From NCBI GenBank assembly GCA_917880885.1, contig OU862927.1, positions 35,739,571 through 35,803,570 of the forward strand: a DNA stretch of 64,000 nucleotides, in the 5' to 3' direction. Positions 20,828 through 31,836 of this stretch are shown here, piece by piece. The notes under the pieces were generated by a model, which was given only the letters and a program-made list of their open reading frames with translations, did no database searches and had not been told where the DNA came from. The stretch comes from Limnephilus marmoratus. Taxonomy: Eukaryota > Arthropoda > Insecta > Trichoptera > Limnephilidae. Positions within the stretch are counted from its first letter, which is position 1, and every line of letters starts with the position of its first letter. The translations under genes and the position numbers were made by a program.

Positions 20828-20880
20828 ATTACTTATATCCTGAAGAAGCTTGATGTAAGCGAAACCGGTCGATATGTAAT
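20828..20880 (+). ncRNA. Hammerhead ribozyme-like motif
   Basis: Core CTGAAGA (20840-20846, consensus CUGANGA) and GAAA (20861-20864) bracket a stem II GCTT/AAGC (20848-20851, 20857-20860). Stem I pairs ATATC (20835-20839) with GATAT (20871-20875) and ATTAC (20828-20832) with GTAAT (20876-20880), with a TT bulge. Stem III is just CCGG (20865-20868), followed by TC, so predicted cleavage is after C20870. CCGG is self-complementary, so stem III could form between two molecules, as known for Penelope-like element hammerheads with minimal stem III. One extra A (20847) separates core and stem II. No Penelope RT is visible nearby. Confidence 0.5.
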
Positions 20881-20983
20881 ATAATAAATTCTTGGTTAAA
20901 ATACAAAGTGTTTTATTTATTTTTATAATTGAATAAAAAAACACTTATAAAATTAATTAAAAAATGACATTAGTAACGGATTC

Positions 20984-21620
20984 GGGAGGAATGCAGATCC
21001 CGCCAATGTGGGGGATTTTAATAAAAATGCACTTTCTAGATGAGAAAAGTGTGGAAAAGATGAATAAAAAAGAAATTAAGGTGCGCTCGGCAAAATTGAG
21101 GGAGATACAGCCGTTTAAAGTATGAATAAAATGTCACTTTATGAACCGATACTGTCAGCCATTTTGTAACCTTAAAGTTGGTAGCACTCGTAATCGTCCT
21201 CTAAAAACATGGTTTATGTAACATGGTTTGTGCCCCTTTATATAACGCCTACTCGCGTCAACGCAAGAAAAACATCCCAGTTTTCAAGTAGTTTAGCGGC
21301 TACGCCAGGTTTGTGTAACATGGTTTGTGACCATTATTAATTCTGTTTTTCATAATTACGCGTCTTATTATATATCACACGAAGTTAGCTACAATCGTAT
21401 CAACCTTCGGTCATAGCAAGTCTGAGATACCAACATAATAGTAACAAAATGGCGTAGTATAAGTTCATGAAGTGTCATTTTATTCATTCTTTGCTGTATC
21501 TCCCTCAATTTTGCCAAGCACACCTTAATTTCTTTTTTATTCAACTTTTCCACACTTTTCTCATCTAGAAAGTGCATTTTTATTAAAATCCCCCACATTG
21601 GCGGGATCTGCATTTCACCC
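20984..21620. mobile_element. TIR element, GGGTGAAATG family, copy 2
   Basis: Ends GGGAGGAATGCAGATCCCG (left) and, inverted, GGGTGAAATGCAGATCCCG (right). A perfect 8-bp duplication ACGGATTC flanks (20976-20983, 21621-21628). Arms of ~135 bp contain AATGCACTTTCTAGATGAG and AATTGAGGGAGATACAGC. The centre carries an inverted ~94-bp unit (GGTTTGTGCCCC, TTTTCAAGTAGTTTAGCGGC) shared with the element at 17449. The minus-strand frame at 21389-21622 is TIR sequence and not a gene. Confidence 0.9.
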
Positions 21621-21628
21621 ACGGATTC

Positions 21629-22133
21629 TAATAAAGGTGTAGGATTGTGATTATTTTAAACGACATGTTTATTTAACATCAAGACGAGGGAATGCTGAAA
21701 AAGAACTGAATAAAATTGGATTCAAAACCATTTTACTGCCAATTAGACTTTATCGAAGTGCCCTAACTTCAGAAATTATATTTAAAAAAAAAACTGCCAG
21801 GATAGACATTCACTTTTTTGCACAAATCCGTTTCTCTTGGCACTCAAGCCGAAAAACAATGGATAGCAATTATTTCTCATTGCTCTCAACGTGTAACATA
21901 TTGTAATGGATTCTAAAACTGTAATGTATTATTTTTTTTATAATCAGTACATAATATAATCAATAAACCCGTACTGCTAAGCCAATTGAATTGGCTTGTC
22001 AACAGGTGCTTATATTTTAGATTCATATACATTTTTAAAAATTTTCATCTTGTACCTACAGATTAAACATTTTTTCATACATATCAATATATTTATTCCG
22101 ATAACCAATTTTTCACCATATATTTAACCTTAT
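21629..22133. other. AT-rich spacer, no gene
   Basis: No coding region or known repeat identified between the TIR element and the LINE remnant. Confidence 0.4.
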
Positions 22134-22338
22134 TCATTGCTTTATAGTGTCAGGTAATAAATTAAATATCTTCGGTATGATGTATTCAAACGTTCTCTGT
22201 CCGTACTTATTGTTAAATTTCGGAACTATTAACCCGTTGTTGCGCGTGAATCTAGTGCTGTATTGATGTTCTAATTTCTCTTTATGCTGCGGGGAAATAT
22301 ATGCTGAATTATAATTTTGTGCCATAGTATTGCCTTAA
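22134..22338 (-). pseudogene. LINE RT C-terminal fragment (distal part)
   Basis: Minus strand reads STRFTRNNG...VPKFNNKYGQRTFEYIIPKI, matching TTRFREGKG...TPRILNKYGSRTLEYLIP of the related copy at 33385-33775. It is the 3'-proximal part of a LINE split by the TTAA element at 22339-23140. Confidence 0.7.
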
Positions 22339-23140
22339 CCTTTTCCCCGCGTTGAACTACTCCGTTTAATACCCATACGCGGTACATGTATATGTCATAT
22401 TTCAAATACCTATCCATCCAATTTTATGTCAAATTACAGCATATTATGGCATGATTTATCATACTATATAAATAGATGAGATTATTATCTACAATTTGAA
22501 ACCAAATCGTCGTCTGTAAACACTCCTAGATGTTTATAAAAAACAAAAAACGTAAAAAACGTACCCAAATTATCTTAAAGACGGCGCCATTTATCCGCGT
22601 GCTTGTACTCAGGACACTGCGTTGATAGACACAAGTAGAACCTCAATCACTTATTATTATTAATTCATATAAACAAGTTCTAAAACTTCTGATGACACTA
22701 AAATTAATAAATTTTTTATGTAAATTCAAAATCACAGTTTCACAACATAAACAAACGTGTGCGAATACGCGCGATCTCGATAATAAATGTTATCGACGCT
22801 TATCCAATTTGGTCAGTCGGAATCGCATGGATGCGCCTGCGCAAACTACTAGCGCCATCTGTGGAGTAAATTGAAAACTATTTAGCATTCAAAGGCACGA
22901 GGACACGTTCACTTGATTATAGATGTTTTTTACGAAATACAATTTTACTTTCGAAATATGCCTGAAGATAGAAGAAGAAGAGTGATAGTTACACGAATAT
23001 CCTAGCGAGCGGGAAAAAATACTGTGACATAGTAGCGCTGTGATATCGGCAGTCGAAGTTAGCGTAACAAGGGCTGATACGGGCGCGTGTGAGGCATGGC
23101 TTTTGCCGTATCAACTGTTGTTACGATCGCGTGGAAAAAG
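22339..23140. mobile_element. TTAA-flanked element inside a LINE
   Basis: TTAA at 22335-22338 and 23141-23144 flanks imperfect ends CCTTTTCCCCGCG and, inverted, CTTTTTCCACGCG. Removing the element and one TTAA joins two LINE halves in register (LPV then KAILW, matching LTIKGLHW of the copy at 33.6 kb). TTAA duplication is the piggyBac mark. The 802-bp interior shows no transposase. Confidence 0.65.
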
Positions 23141-23433
23141 TTAACGGGTAAAATTTTGGCACTCTGAAGCAGCAACGGTGTATTATGTCTCTGTTTGAAA
23201 ATATTAGGGACGACTAATAATTTTACAATTGCGTTTTGTACAACTTGGACTTGTTTCAGATTGGTTATAGTAGTATTTCCCCATATTGTTAATCCATATC
23301 TTATAATAGATTCTGCCAGTGACATATAAATTATTTTAAGTGTTTCAATTGATAGAAAAAAAATTAATGCGTACATTCTGCCAGCAATTGATCTGAAAAA
23401 AATATTAAAAGAACTTTTAAATGATGCCAGCAT
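23141..23433 (-). pseudogene. LINE RT C-terminal fragment (proximal part)
   Basis: Minus frame contains RYGLTIWGNT...LKQVQVVQNAIVKLL and NIFKQRHNTPLLL, the end of a Jockey-like RT (copy at 33.4 kb: RYGIRTWGHAS..., NIYKQRHNLKLL). The apparent frame beyond 23141 is DNA-element sequence. Confidence 0.7.
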
Positions 23434-23985
23434 AGAAAGTGCTTCTATCGATTGCCGATAGGGGTGCCCGAGTAGGCGGTGGCCGTCGGGATTAGTTCGG
23501 GCCAGCCTACTACTCAGATTTAATTAGCCACTAGTATAGCAGGTTGTGTGACTTGTAGCATAATTATTGTAAATACGTAAACTCATATACCAGCCGAGTG
23601 ATTCTGTATTTTTGCGGGATCGTTATTACATAACGGACGTGATCTCCTCTCAGATTTGTGTGTTTTTATGACTGTTATTCGCTTTTTTTTATGTACAAAG
23701 TACATTAAATGAGTAAATAATCATTCATACTTGCAGGAATTTGTGTTTAAAACGATCTAAACTAAAATATATGACAGTAAATATGTAAAAATCACACAAA
23801 TCTGATACGAGATAACGTCCGTTATCCAATCTCACAAAAAATGCGGAATTGCTCGGCAGATTGTTTTCAAGGACCTATTGTTATTGTGAAGCACCCCACA
23901 GAACTAATAGTTTTTGAATGTAAATGATACCAAACGCTAGATTGATCAACTTAGCAAGTTCACTAAGACACACTACACAAATCAG
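23434..23985. other. Spacer, no gene recognised
   Basis: No coding region found. GGATCGTTATTACATAACGGACGTGATC-like words near 23620 recur imperfectly inverted near 23805-23830 (GAGATAACGTCCGTTATCC), suggesting a decayed inverted-repeat element of ~210 bp. Confidence 0.4.
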
Positions 23986-24450
23986 GAACGAAATCGCCCC
24001 ACGGTTGTATTTGGCAGTCACCTCTGGTCCGGAGTCCAAAATACCTGAAAATAATACTCAATTCTGTTTGATAGATTCTCCCATCTTAACAAATGGATTG
24101 CAATCTTTATAGCAGAGGCATCGGGTGGGAATGCTGTCTTTGTTCTACAGGTATCTCAATTGAAGATGTTCCGAGGAACTAGTCATTGATTGCTTCGGCA
24201 CGGTGCAGTCAGAAAACTCGTCAAACGCAGGGTTTTACCAAACCTCAGTCGATATGTTATTCATTCACACACACCTTCATGCCTTCCATAAAGATTTGAA
24301 TGGAAAGCAAGGTAGCCAAGACTTAGTACCTTTTGGTACTAGCCCCGAGAGCCAATGGATTTACAGCGCTCTGTCTCTCTTACACTGCCGGACAGGGAGA
24401 TAAGAGACATTCCATTTGAAATATAAGGTCCAATTGAACAGATTTTTGAA
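23986..24450 (+). pseudogene. LINE 3' fragment
   Basis: Resembles the LINE tail at 26100-26577 (shared TTTGGCAGTCACCTCTGGTC / TTTGGCAGCCACCTCTGGTC, then AACAAATGGATTGCAATCTTTA and CGAGGAACTAGT). Frames are broken. A decayed copy of the same CR1/Jockey-like element. Confidence 0.6.
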
Positions 24451-25226
24451 TCATGAAACACGCTCACTTTGCATATCTTGTATTCTTCTTTGCATGGTTT
24501 TTTTTAAATAGGCAATTCACCCTAAAAAGAGTGCTTTGTGCCTTTTTTTGCATGTACATATTATATATTATGTATTTTGACTGCTCTTTAAAAGGGGTTT
24601 CCAAATATTTAATTGTTCGACAGGGTACAAGGGAGAGGCTGGACTTTTTATTATAAAATATAATATTTTAATAAATTTTATTACTGTGTTTTCATTTATG
24701 TACTATTTTACCATTGAAGAAACAGAAAGATGTGTATGTATTGAATTTATGTTACACAAAGTCCAAATTAATAATATAGTATCAACAAGCAGCCAGTGAT
24801 TACTTTTGTGTATTCCATACATATGTAGATAGGAACAAGGGATATGGGTCACAAACCATTGTTGACATTTCAGGGCTATTAGATATTGTTGTCTCCCTTA
24901 CTATCATGGTGAGAAATATGATCTAAACAGTGTTAGAAAGAGAAAACACCACGCTTTGTATTCAAATCTAAAAGATAACCACAAAATAATTAAAATGTTC
25001 AACCTTTATGAAACCAAAGTTTCCGACAGCAATTTGAAAAAATCTATGAAACTTTATGAATTAATTATTAATTACTTTTGGACGAAGCGACAAAAAAATG
25101 AGGTGATGATATTTTTTATAATGCATTTGTCTAATAAAATGGGTTTTTTTTTCGTTATCAGTAGTTTTATAATGATTTCGTTATCAGTAATAGAAAAATG
25201 TAAGGTGAGCGAGCCATTTTTAATAC
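24451..25226. other. AT-rich spacer, no gene
   Basis: Several short chance frames only. No motif recognised. Confidence 0.4.
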
Positions 25227-25568
25227 TTTTTTTTTTTTTACATGAGCTCCACACAGGAGGCCCTGAGGAAAATAATTTCCCTCAGGGCCCATGTCATCTT
25301 TGGGGATGTTGTGTGGAGGGTTTTTTTAAGGAAAGGAAGGAGAGGAGAGTTCTGGGAAGGAAAAGGGTTTAAGGGGTGGGTAGGAATCTGGGGTTCAGTG
25401 TGTCTTGGTCATCTTCCTCCAAGACCTAGACAAACCTCACCCCATGAACCCGGGCACCCCTGCTCAATCACCAAACGTTGCGAACCACTTGGGGTGACCT
25501 ATAGCAGAGGTGTTGGTTATCCAATAAAGGTTCCGGGGGCGGCGGTACCCATTCCCGCCTCCCAAATT
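25227..25568 (-). repeat. Retroposon family P, full-length antisense copy
   Basis: Poly-T at 25227-25239, then GAGCTCCACACAGGAGGCCC, the tail hairpin, the purine-rich middle and a head ending CGCCTCCCAAATTTA. In sense (minus) orientation it starts GGAGGCGGGAATGGGTACC and ends with a poly-A. Near-identical copies lie at 37722 and 41305, implying recent activity. Frames across it are not genes. Confidence 0.85.
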
Positions 25569-25659
25569 TACTGTCTTACAGGAAGTCTGTATTGTGTTTG
25601 CTTTAAAATTATTTATATTTAAAAATTACATGTTTATTTCTAATAATAAAAATTGAATG

Positions 25660-25740
25660 CGCATTTCTCCACCTTTCAAAAACAGTTTTTAGTTTTCGGA
25701 TACATTCAGAAATATTCTGACAGACTATGCCCGAGGGGTT
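25660..25740. repeat. Dispersed repeat fragment (AACAGTTTTTAGT)
   Basis: CAAAAACAGTTTTTAGTTTT followed by CGGATACATTCAGAAATATT also occurs (inverted or direct, diverged) at about 31000-31040 and 50760-50815. Class unknown. Confidence 0.45.
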
Positions 25741-26099
25741 AATATGAAACCGCATGCACAGTAGTGTCGCCAACATTGTTCTCCCATACTACTGCAGATC
25801 ATACAGCGGCGCCCCGCCTTTATTTCTACCTACACACCAAACATGACTTTCTTTGACTTCACCCCTTCGATAGCATGTGCAGTTTGGTTGTAGCTCGGCA
25901 ACGGTCAGCATGCTTTCATGCCAAATCTCACTTAGTTTTTAGTATCCATGATTCTGTAGCAAATGAGTTCACAATCTTCACCTAATAATGACTATAATAA
26001 CATACCTCAGTAAATCAATGTTAATAAATATAATATCTACTATTTTTCTGTATGGGTTCTATATAATTAATCCCATGATTACCATTCCACCATTTTGTA

Positions 26100-26577
26100 A
26101 ATGCTTGTATAGGCATATATTTTTTGGTTGAATTTGGCAGCCACCTCTGGTCTGGAGCTCCAAAATACCTGAAAAACCTTTGACTCTGCAGAAACAGGCG
26201 GTCCGTTTGATAAGATTCTCCCACCGTAACAAATGGATTGCAATCTTTAGAGAACAGGTGGAAATGCTATGCTTGTTCTACCGGTATTTCAATGGAAGAT
26301 GCTCCGAGGAACTAGTGTCGTTGATCCCTTCGGCACCGGTGCATAGTTGGGAAACATGCCAAACTTATGTGTACAGGGTTGGCATTTGTCACATGAGAAC
26401 GGGTCGTTTCTTCGACTCGTTTTTGAGTTAAACAGCTCAGCTGTGGTACGATTTGCTGACCTCTGTGTTTCCTCCTTCCTACAACATGGATCTCTTCAAA
26501 ACCTATGTCCATTCCTTCCTCTTCTCAAGAAGACCCTCCGCACAGCATCTCAGATGACATAGGCCCTGGGGAAATTA
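26100..26577 (+). pseudogene. LINE C-terminus sharing its tail with family P
   Basis: Plus-strand frames give RYFNGRCSEELVSLIPSAPV, YVYRVGICHMRTGRFFDSF and, after a frameshift, LWYDLLTSVFPPSYNMDLFK then a stop at about 26552-26554. This is the C-terminal signature of CR1/Jockey-like RTs (LWxxLPxSVFPxxY). The last bases, ACCCTCCGCACAGCATCTC and GATGACATAGGCCCTG, are the family P retroposon tail. A Tc1-like element has inserted at 26578. The remaining tail is at 27533-27565. Confidence 0.75.
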
Positions 26578-27530
26578 CATTCCCTGGCCAAATTATTAGA
26601 CGCACTGTATTTTTTTTTGTAAGTTTATGTTTCTTAAGAGTTTTTATGCAATAATGGTATATTTAAACTACAATATTATTGATTTTTATTTAAAAGAATT
26701 GTTGTAGACTACATATTTTTAACATATGGCAACACTGTGTTGACAAAGTGATACATGAACGTAAACAAGTACAAACCTGTATCAGTCGCGATCAGAATCG
26801 AGTCAGGTACGGACGTGTTTCTGTGGCTCTATGGACTGTGGTTGTTTAACAGTTTTATACTACTCAGTTATTAGTTTATTTTGTATGCAGTGTTTTAAAA
26901 AAGTAATTGGACTATTTTCATTATGGGTAGAAAAGGCGATCTTTCACAACGTAAAAAAGCTGAAGTGAAGGCCCTTGTGATTGTGAAAACATTTACAAAC
27001 TAAGAAATATCACGAAGATTGGAGGTTTCTGAAGCTAGTGTACAACGCATTAAAAAGAAAATTTAGTCAGGGGAGGAATTAAGCCCGAAAAGAAAGAAAA
27101 GATGCGGTCGAAAAACAATTTTCACTCCACGGTCAGAGATGTTTGAAGAAAATTTGCCTAGAAAACAGGTTAGCTACCACAAAGGTAATAAAATAACAAC
27201 TCCAGGATGCTAACATAAATGCTGATGAACAGTGCGCTCAGAAACATTCACAAACAAACAACCACAGTCATAGAGCCACATAAACACATCCGTACCTGAC
27301 TCGATTCCGATCGCGACTGATACAGGCTTGTACTTGTTTACGTTCATGTATCACTTTGTCAACACAGTGTTGCCATATGTTAAAAATAAATACAAATATG
27401 TAGTCTACAACAATTCTTTTAAATAAAAATCAATAATATTGTAGTATATACCATTATTGCATAAAAACTCTTAAGAAACATAAAATTACAAAAAAAAATA
27501 CAGTGCGTCTAATAATTTGGCCATGCACTG
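26578..27530. mobile_element. Tc1/mariner element, long TIRs, deleted transposase
   Basis: Ends CATTCCCTGGCCAAATTATT and, inverted, CAGTGCATGGCCAAATTATT, with TA on both sides (26576-26577, 27531-27532). The inverted arms extend ~260 bp each, through TGGCAACACTGTGTTGACAA to TCGAGTCAGGTACGGA. The interior keeps only the start of a transposase frame, so it is non-autonomous. It interrupts the tail of a LINE/family P sequence. Confidence 0.85.
26923..27065 (+). pseudogene. Tc1-like transposase N-terminal remnant
   Basis: ATG at 26923 opens MGRKGDLSQRKKAEVKAL, a stop TAA interrupts at 27001, and the frame continues EISRRLEVSEASVQRIKKKI to TAG at 27064. This is the first helix-turn-helix of a Tc1-like transposase, which binds the TIRs. 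The basic segment SPKRKKRCGRK follows. The catalytic DDE domain has been deleted. Confidence 0.7.
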
Positions 27531-27565
27531 TATTTTCATCAGGGTCTCTCTTGTGTGGAGTTAAT

Positions 27566-28337
27566 AAAAAAATATATAAACAAATAATGAACTCAATAAA
27601 ACACATTAATTAGTTTTTGTAAAAATTATTTATTTTTATACGAAACTAAACAAAGTTTGACAACCGTGTGTCAAAGATCGTAATTTCCAGTAATAATTAT
27701 GTCATCAAAAATGTTAAAAACAAAAAATAACTCCCATCGTATTGAAAAAGATTTGTCTCAATACAAGAAAAGTAAAAAATAATATAATTGAAATCACTGT
27801 CCAAACGTTTTTTGTCAGAATAGGAATTACTGTTACAGAGTTCTCAACACAAAATATGATGATATAATTATAATAAAAATGTATTCAAATCACTGATCAG
27901 ATTACAATGTATTTATTAAATCCAAAAAATCTTGTCCTATTTTAGTGTTCCCATCTCGTACTGTAAGAAACGAAAAGAACATTGATTTTAAAATTACATA
28001 GTTACAATATTTTTATCTGTTGATTGAAATGGTTTGCACGTTTCTGATAATTCTCGTCGCGTCACGACGTTACTTTTGCCAGCAGGTACACTAATACGGA
28101 TAATGTAAACAGGTTTGAGGTTAGGAAGAATACTTAGCTACTAAAAAAAATATGATTCACTTTTGGATTTGAACTGTTTATCCACATTGTTAATAATTTT
28201 TTTAATCACAACACTACACCACTGTAACGTTGTAGCTCTCGGTGTTCCTGGAAATATTAGACAAATTATTAGAATGGGAATTTTAAGAGTGAAGTTAAGG
28301 TAGACAAATTCATTGTACAATAGATTAATATGATATA
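27566..28337. other. AT-rich spacer, no gene
   Basis: No coding region, repeat or RNA gene recognised. Confidence 0.4.
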
Positions 28338-28339
28338 TA

Positions 28340-28682
28340 CGAGGGCTGTCCATAAAATAATGTCTCCAAAGTGTTGCGGTCGCAAGGAACGATTTTACAA
28401 GCGATCCACAAATCTTCACCACGCTGCGCTTTGGGATGCTTAGTCTTGGCGTGGCAGCCGTTTCCGATGAAGCTTCAACTTGCCACACCCGCCAGGTGTG
28501 AATAAAGCTCTGTAATTCGATTTTTGCGTCCAACTAACAAAACCCTGGTAGACATTCAGTGCATTAGAGTGCTGTGTGGTGGGGATTTGGTGTCGGGGAA
28601 CCAGGCTACACACCGGATCGCATGTAAAATCGTTCCTCGCGACTGCACCACGTTAGAGACCTTATTTTACGGATACCCCTCG
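28340..28682. mobile_element. mariner-type MITE, TA duplication
   Basis: Ends CGAGGGCTGTCCATAAAAT and, inverted, CGAGGGGTATCCGTAAAAT, with TA on both sides. The inverted arms extend ~75 bp to CAAGGAACGATTTTACA. Length 343 bp. Terminal sequence and TA target fit mariner. No intact transposase. Confidence 0.75.
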
Positions 28683-28962
28683 TACATAAAATCCGAGTTA
28701 ACTATTCGGTACTCGAACCTATGAATAGTTGTTATATATCGGGTAAGTTAGCAGATATTATTTACTAATAAAATACAAAATATTATTTACTAATAAAATG
28801 CATTATGGGTTTCCATGACAGTTGGCCTCTCAGTAATGCCTATATATGTATAATATGAAGTCGGTTTAGGGAAAATACGGGATACCTACTTATAACTAAG
28901 TATAAAACTACTTGTCTTTATATATTGTACATACAGCGTACAAGTATAAAATATCGACACTG

Positions 28963-29960
28963 TAATTGAGACCTTGCCCGGAATAAAATTTGTATCCAAC
29001 AAAACTATCAAAGTTGAGTTATTGATGGAATGATGTTGGGCATATTTTAGGCCTGTGACAGCCTTTTAAAGTGTGTTTTGTGGAAGAATGTTGTATAACA
29101 TTATTCATCAAAATCACGGCGCATGGTTTAATTTACGGCAATAAATAGAGAAAACGAACGTCTTATGACTTCAACTAGAACGTTTTCAAAACCGAGAGGC
29201 TGAAGAATGCAGGAAAGTAGAATTTGTCCAGAAAAAATATTATTAAGCCTGCTTTTTAACCGTTGAAACAGTTTTGTGAAATAATGTTGATGATTTTGTG
29301 AGATAATGTTGTATTTAACAATATCTAGAACGTAAATGATTTCGTTTAATCATATAGTTTTTTTTTTGCTTTTTAACATGTAATCGTCCGGAGACGCGCG
29401 GGCGCGCGCGTGTTGTGCGCATGCGCGGGGAAAAATTAAAAGAAAATTCAAATAAATTATGTTTGTCTGCGATTTTGACCCTTCTATGTACAGAATTTGT
29501 ATGAAGGACAAGGTCACAATCGCTTGCGCCAACATTACCCCATAAGACGGGTAAAAATTTCATTCACCTTGCAACCCCAGAATATTTTTAAACGATTTTA
29601 TCTGTGGCATCGAAATGTCAGATTTGACGTGAATTTTAACAGTCAAACTTGATGCGTGTTCCTCAACTAAAACATCGTAAAACCTACTAATTTACGTAAT
29701 TAACGCAAGTAATGTTGTTTTGGTACATAGTTTATTGTTTTAGGAATTCAATAAAATATACGAAATCTCAAAATTAATCCACAAAACATTCAATTCAAAA
29801 TGGTGGTTTTTTAGGAAATTTCCGTATTTTTCCTAGAATTTGATGGCCTTTGACAGTTAAGTATAAAATGCTATGAAACGTTACTGGTTTCATTTTTTCA
29901 ATTTTTCTCAGAACTTGAATATTGTTAGATACAACATTATTCCGGGCAAGGGCTCAATTA
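28963..29960. mobile_element. TIR element with TAATTGAG ends, hosts a TTAA MITE
   Basis: Left end TAATTGAGACCTTGCCCGGA and inverted right end TAATTGAGCCCTTGCCCGGA match at 23 of 24 positions (28963-28986, 29937-29960). The TTAA MITE at 29373-29864 lies inside. No target duplication or transposase was seen. Confidence 0.6.
29373..29864 (-). mobile_element. TTAA MITE A with conserved hairpin
   Basis: Bounded by TTAA (29373-29376) and TTAA near 29861-29864. The ends are CATGTAATCGTCCGGAGAC and, inverted, CTGTCAAAGGCC. It is an inverted copy of element B at 30030-30502, sharing GCAAGTAATGTTGTTTTGGTA and ATTCACCTTGCAACCCCAGA. It contains the recurrent hairpin at 29469-29523. TTAA target suggests a piggyBac-like mobiliser. 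Confidence 0.7.
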
Positions 29961-30029
29961 AAAAATGATTTTTCTGCGATGTCTGAGTAATTAACTGGAC
30001 TATAGACATATACGTAGAGTGAAACCCTC

Positions 30030-30502
30030 TTAACCTGTCACAAGCCGGAAAAGACGGAAATTCCCTAACAAAATAACTTTGAATTTTGAATTGAATGTTT
30101 TGTGGATTAATTTTGAGTTATCGTATATTTTATTGACCGAAACACATTCCTAGAACAATAAACTATGTACCAAAACAACATTACTTGCGTTAATTACGTA
30201 AATTGATAGGTTTTACGATGTTTTCGTCAAGTAACACGCATCGACTTTGACAGAAAGAAACGCGGCAAATTTGACATTTTGATACCACAGATAAAATCAT
30301 TTAAAAATATTCTGGGGTTGCAAGGTGAATGAAATTTTTACCAATCTTATGGGGAAATGTTGGCGCAAGCGATTCTGACCTTGTCCTTCGTACAAATTCT
30401 GTACATAGAAGGGTCAAAATCGCAGACAAACATATTTTTTTCGAAATATTTTTTGCGCACAAACTGCACGCATTCGCGCGTCTCCGGCCGGTTACAGGTT
30501 AA
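30030..30502 (+). mobile_element. TTAA MITE B with conserved hairpin
   Basis: TTAACCTGTCACAAGCCGG at the left and the inverse of TTAACCTGTAACCGGCCGG at the right (30499-30502 TTAA). Contains ATTGAATGTTTTGTGGATTA, GCGTTAATTACGTAAATTG and the hairpin at 30369-30423. Direct match to elements C and F and inverted match to A. Confidence 0.75.
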
Positions 30503-31220
30503 GAACTTCCTACTTAACAATAGCAGTCAAGTACAATAAGCTTGTTATTAAGTTAACGCGTGTGTTCCCACAGAAATAGTTATAACTCCGTTATTGTTCT
30601 AGTGACAACCCTAAAACAAAAAGTAGAAGATCCATATCGAATCAAGCTTCACATTTCTATTCAAAGTTGTCCATAGAAGTACATAAAAAACACTTATTTT
30701 GTAGAGACAGTTTTCATCGCCAAATCGCCTACGTTCCGTTAGACATTGTTAATTTTTTATTAAATATTCTTGTATGAAATGGTAAAAAAAAGTGAGGTGA
30801 CAAGACAACATTGTTTATTACCTATACATTTATACAATAGAATAAGTTTTTTTTTCACATAATCCGTGATTTTAGTATCGTTTTCACATAAAAACATCAT
30901 GTGATTCATTTTTACAATTTTTTTATGTTTGCATTCTATATTTTAATATTTACAAAAAATGTTAATATTTATTTGTAATCATACAATTTGAAAGCAAAAA
31001 CAGTTTTTAGTATTCGGCTACGTTCAGAAATATTTCATTTATAGAGCTTTAATTGCGAAGCGGAAATAACATAAAGTTTTTATAAATCTGACAGTTCGTT
31101 TAAGACAAAAAAAACTTGCACAATGGCAAAATACCAGTGGTTAAAAAGTTTTTTTATCCGGTCCCTTGGAAAACTTCATAAGAGAGTTTCACTGTATATC
31201 ATAAGCATATTTACAATAAA
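30503..31220. other. Spacer downstream of HP1, no gene
   Basis: AT-rich. Only the dispersed AACAGTTTTTAGT fragment (near 30996-31040) is recognised. Confidence 0.4.
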
Positions 31221-31430
31221 ATACTGGAAATTCTGAAGAGAAAACGAAGGGTATAGTTGAGAAACAAAGCATTGTAGAACCTGTAGGTCCCAAAGACTGT
31301 GATGGGCCGGCCACATTGAAATGAGAGGAAATAGAAAATCACGACTAAATCATGCACCAGCGCAAGAGATTGCGTGAATGGACTGAAGAAGAATTATTAG
31401 AGAGCTGGTGGAAAGCTGGTGATTTAGTAC
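31221..31430 (+). pseudogene. LINE C-terminal remnant in HP1 3' flank
   Basis: Plus-strand text RWAGHIEMRGNRKSRLNHAP and later RRIIRELVESW is the RWAGHxxRM signature of LINE C-termini, with stop codons between. It lies opposite to HP1 in the region of its 3' UTR. Confidence 0.5.
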
Positions 31431-31437
31431 CCACATT

Positions 31438-31656
<219 letters not shown>

Positions 31657-31836
31657 TTATGAGGGAAGAAATAAGAGCGCGCTATTGGCAACGCGACAAC
31701 TAATCAGAAGAATGAATATTACAATCACCGCTCATTACAGTCAAGTCATCTATTCGAAAGGGATTCATTTCCTTCCCTTTGAGTGAAGTTCTAGAAAAGT
31801 TCCTCATTCCTACTAGGTTTAAAGATATTTGCTCAC

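Noticed and set aside
23059..23140. C-terminal end of the apparent LINE frame (VTTVDTAKAMPHTRPYQ)
   Set aside because: This part is DNA-element sequence downstream of the TTAA insertion point, not LINE protein.
24956..25622. Frames of 126-138 codons running into the retroposon at 25.2 kb
   Set aside because: They cross the poly-T and body of family P. The same peptide (ELHTGGPEENNFPQG) appears at 37.7 and 41.3 kb only because the repeat does.
28141..28533. 130-codon minus frame with WRVWQVEASSETAATPRLSI
   Set aside because: It lies mostly in a mariner MITE and its spacer. I could not link it to a transposase domain, so it is not annotated as a gene.
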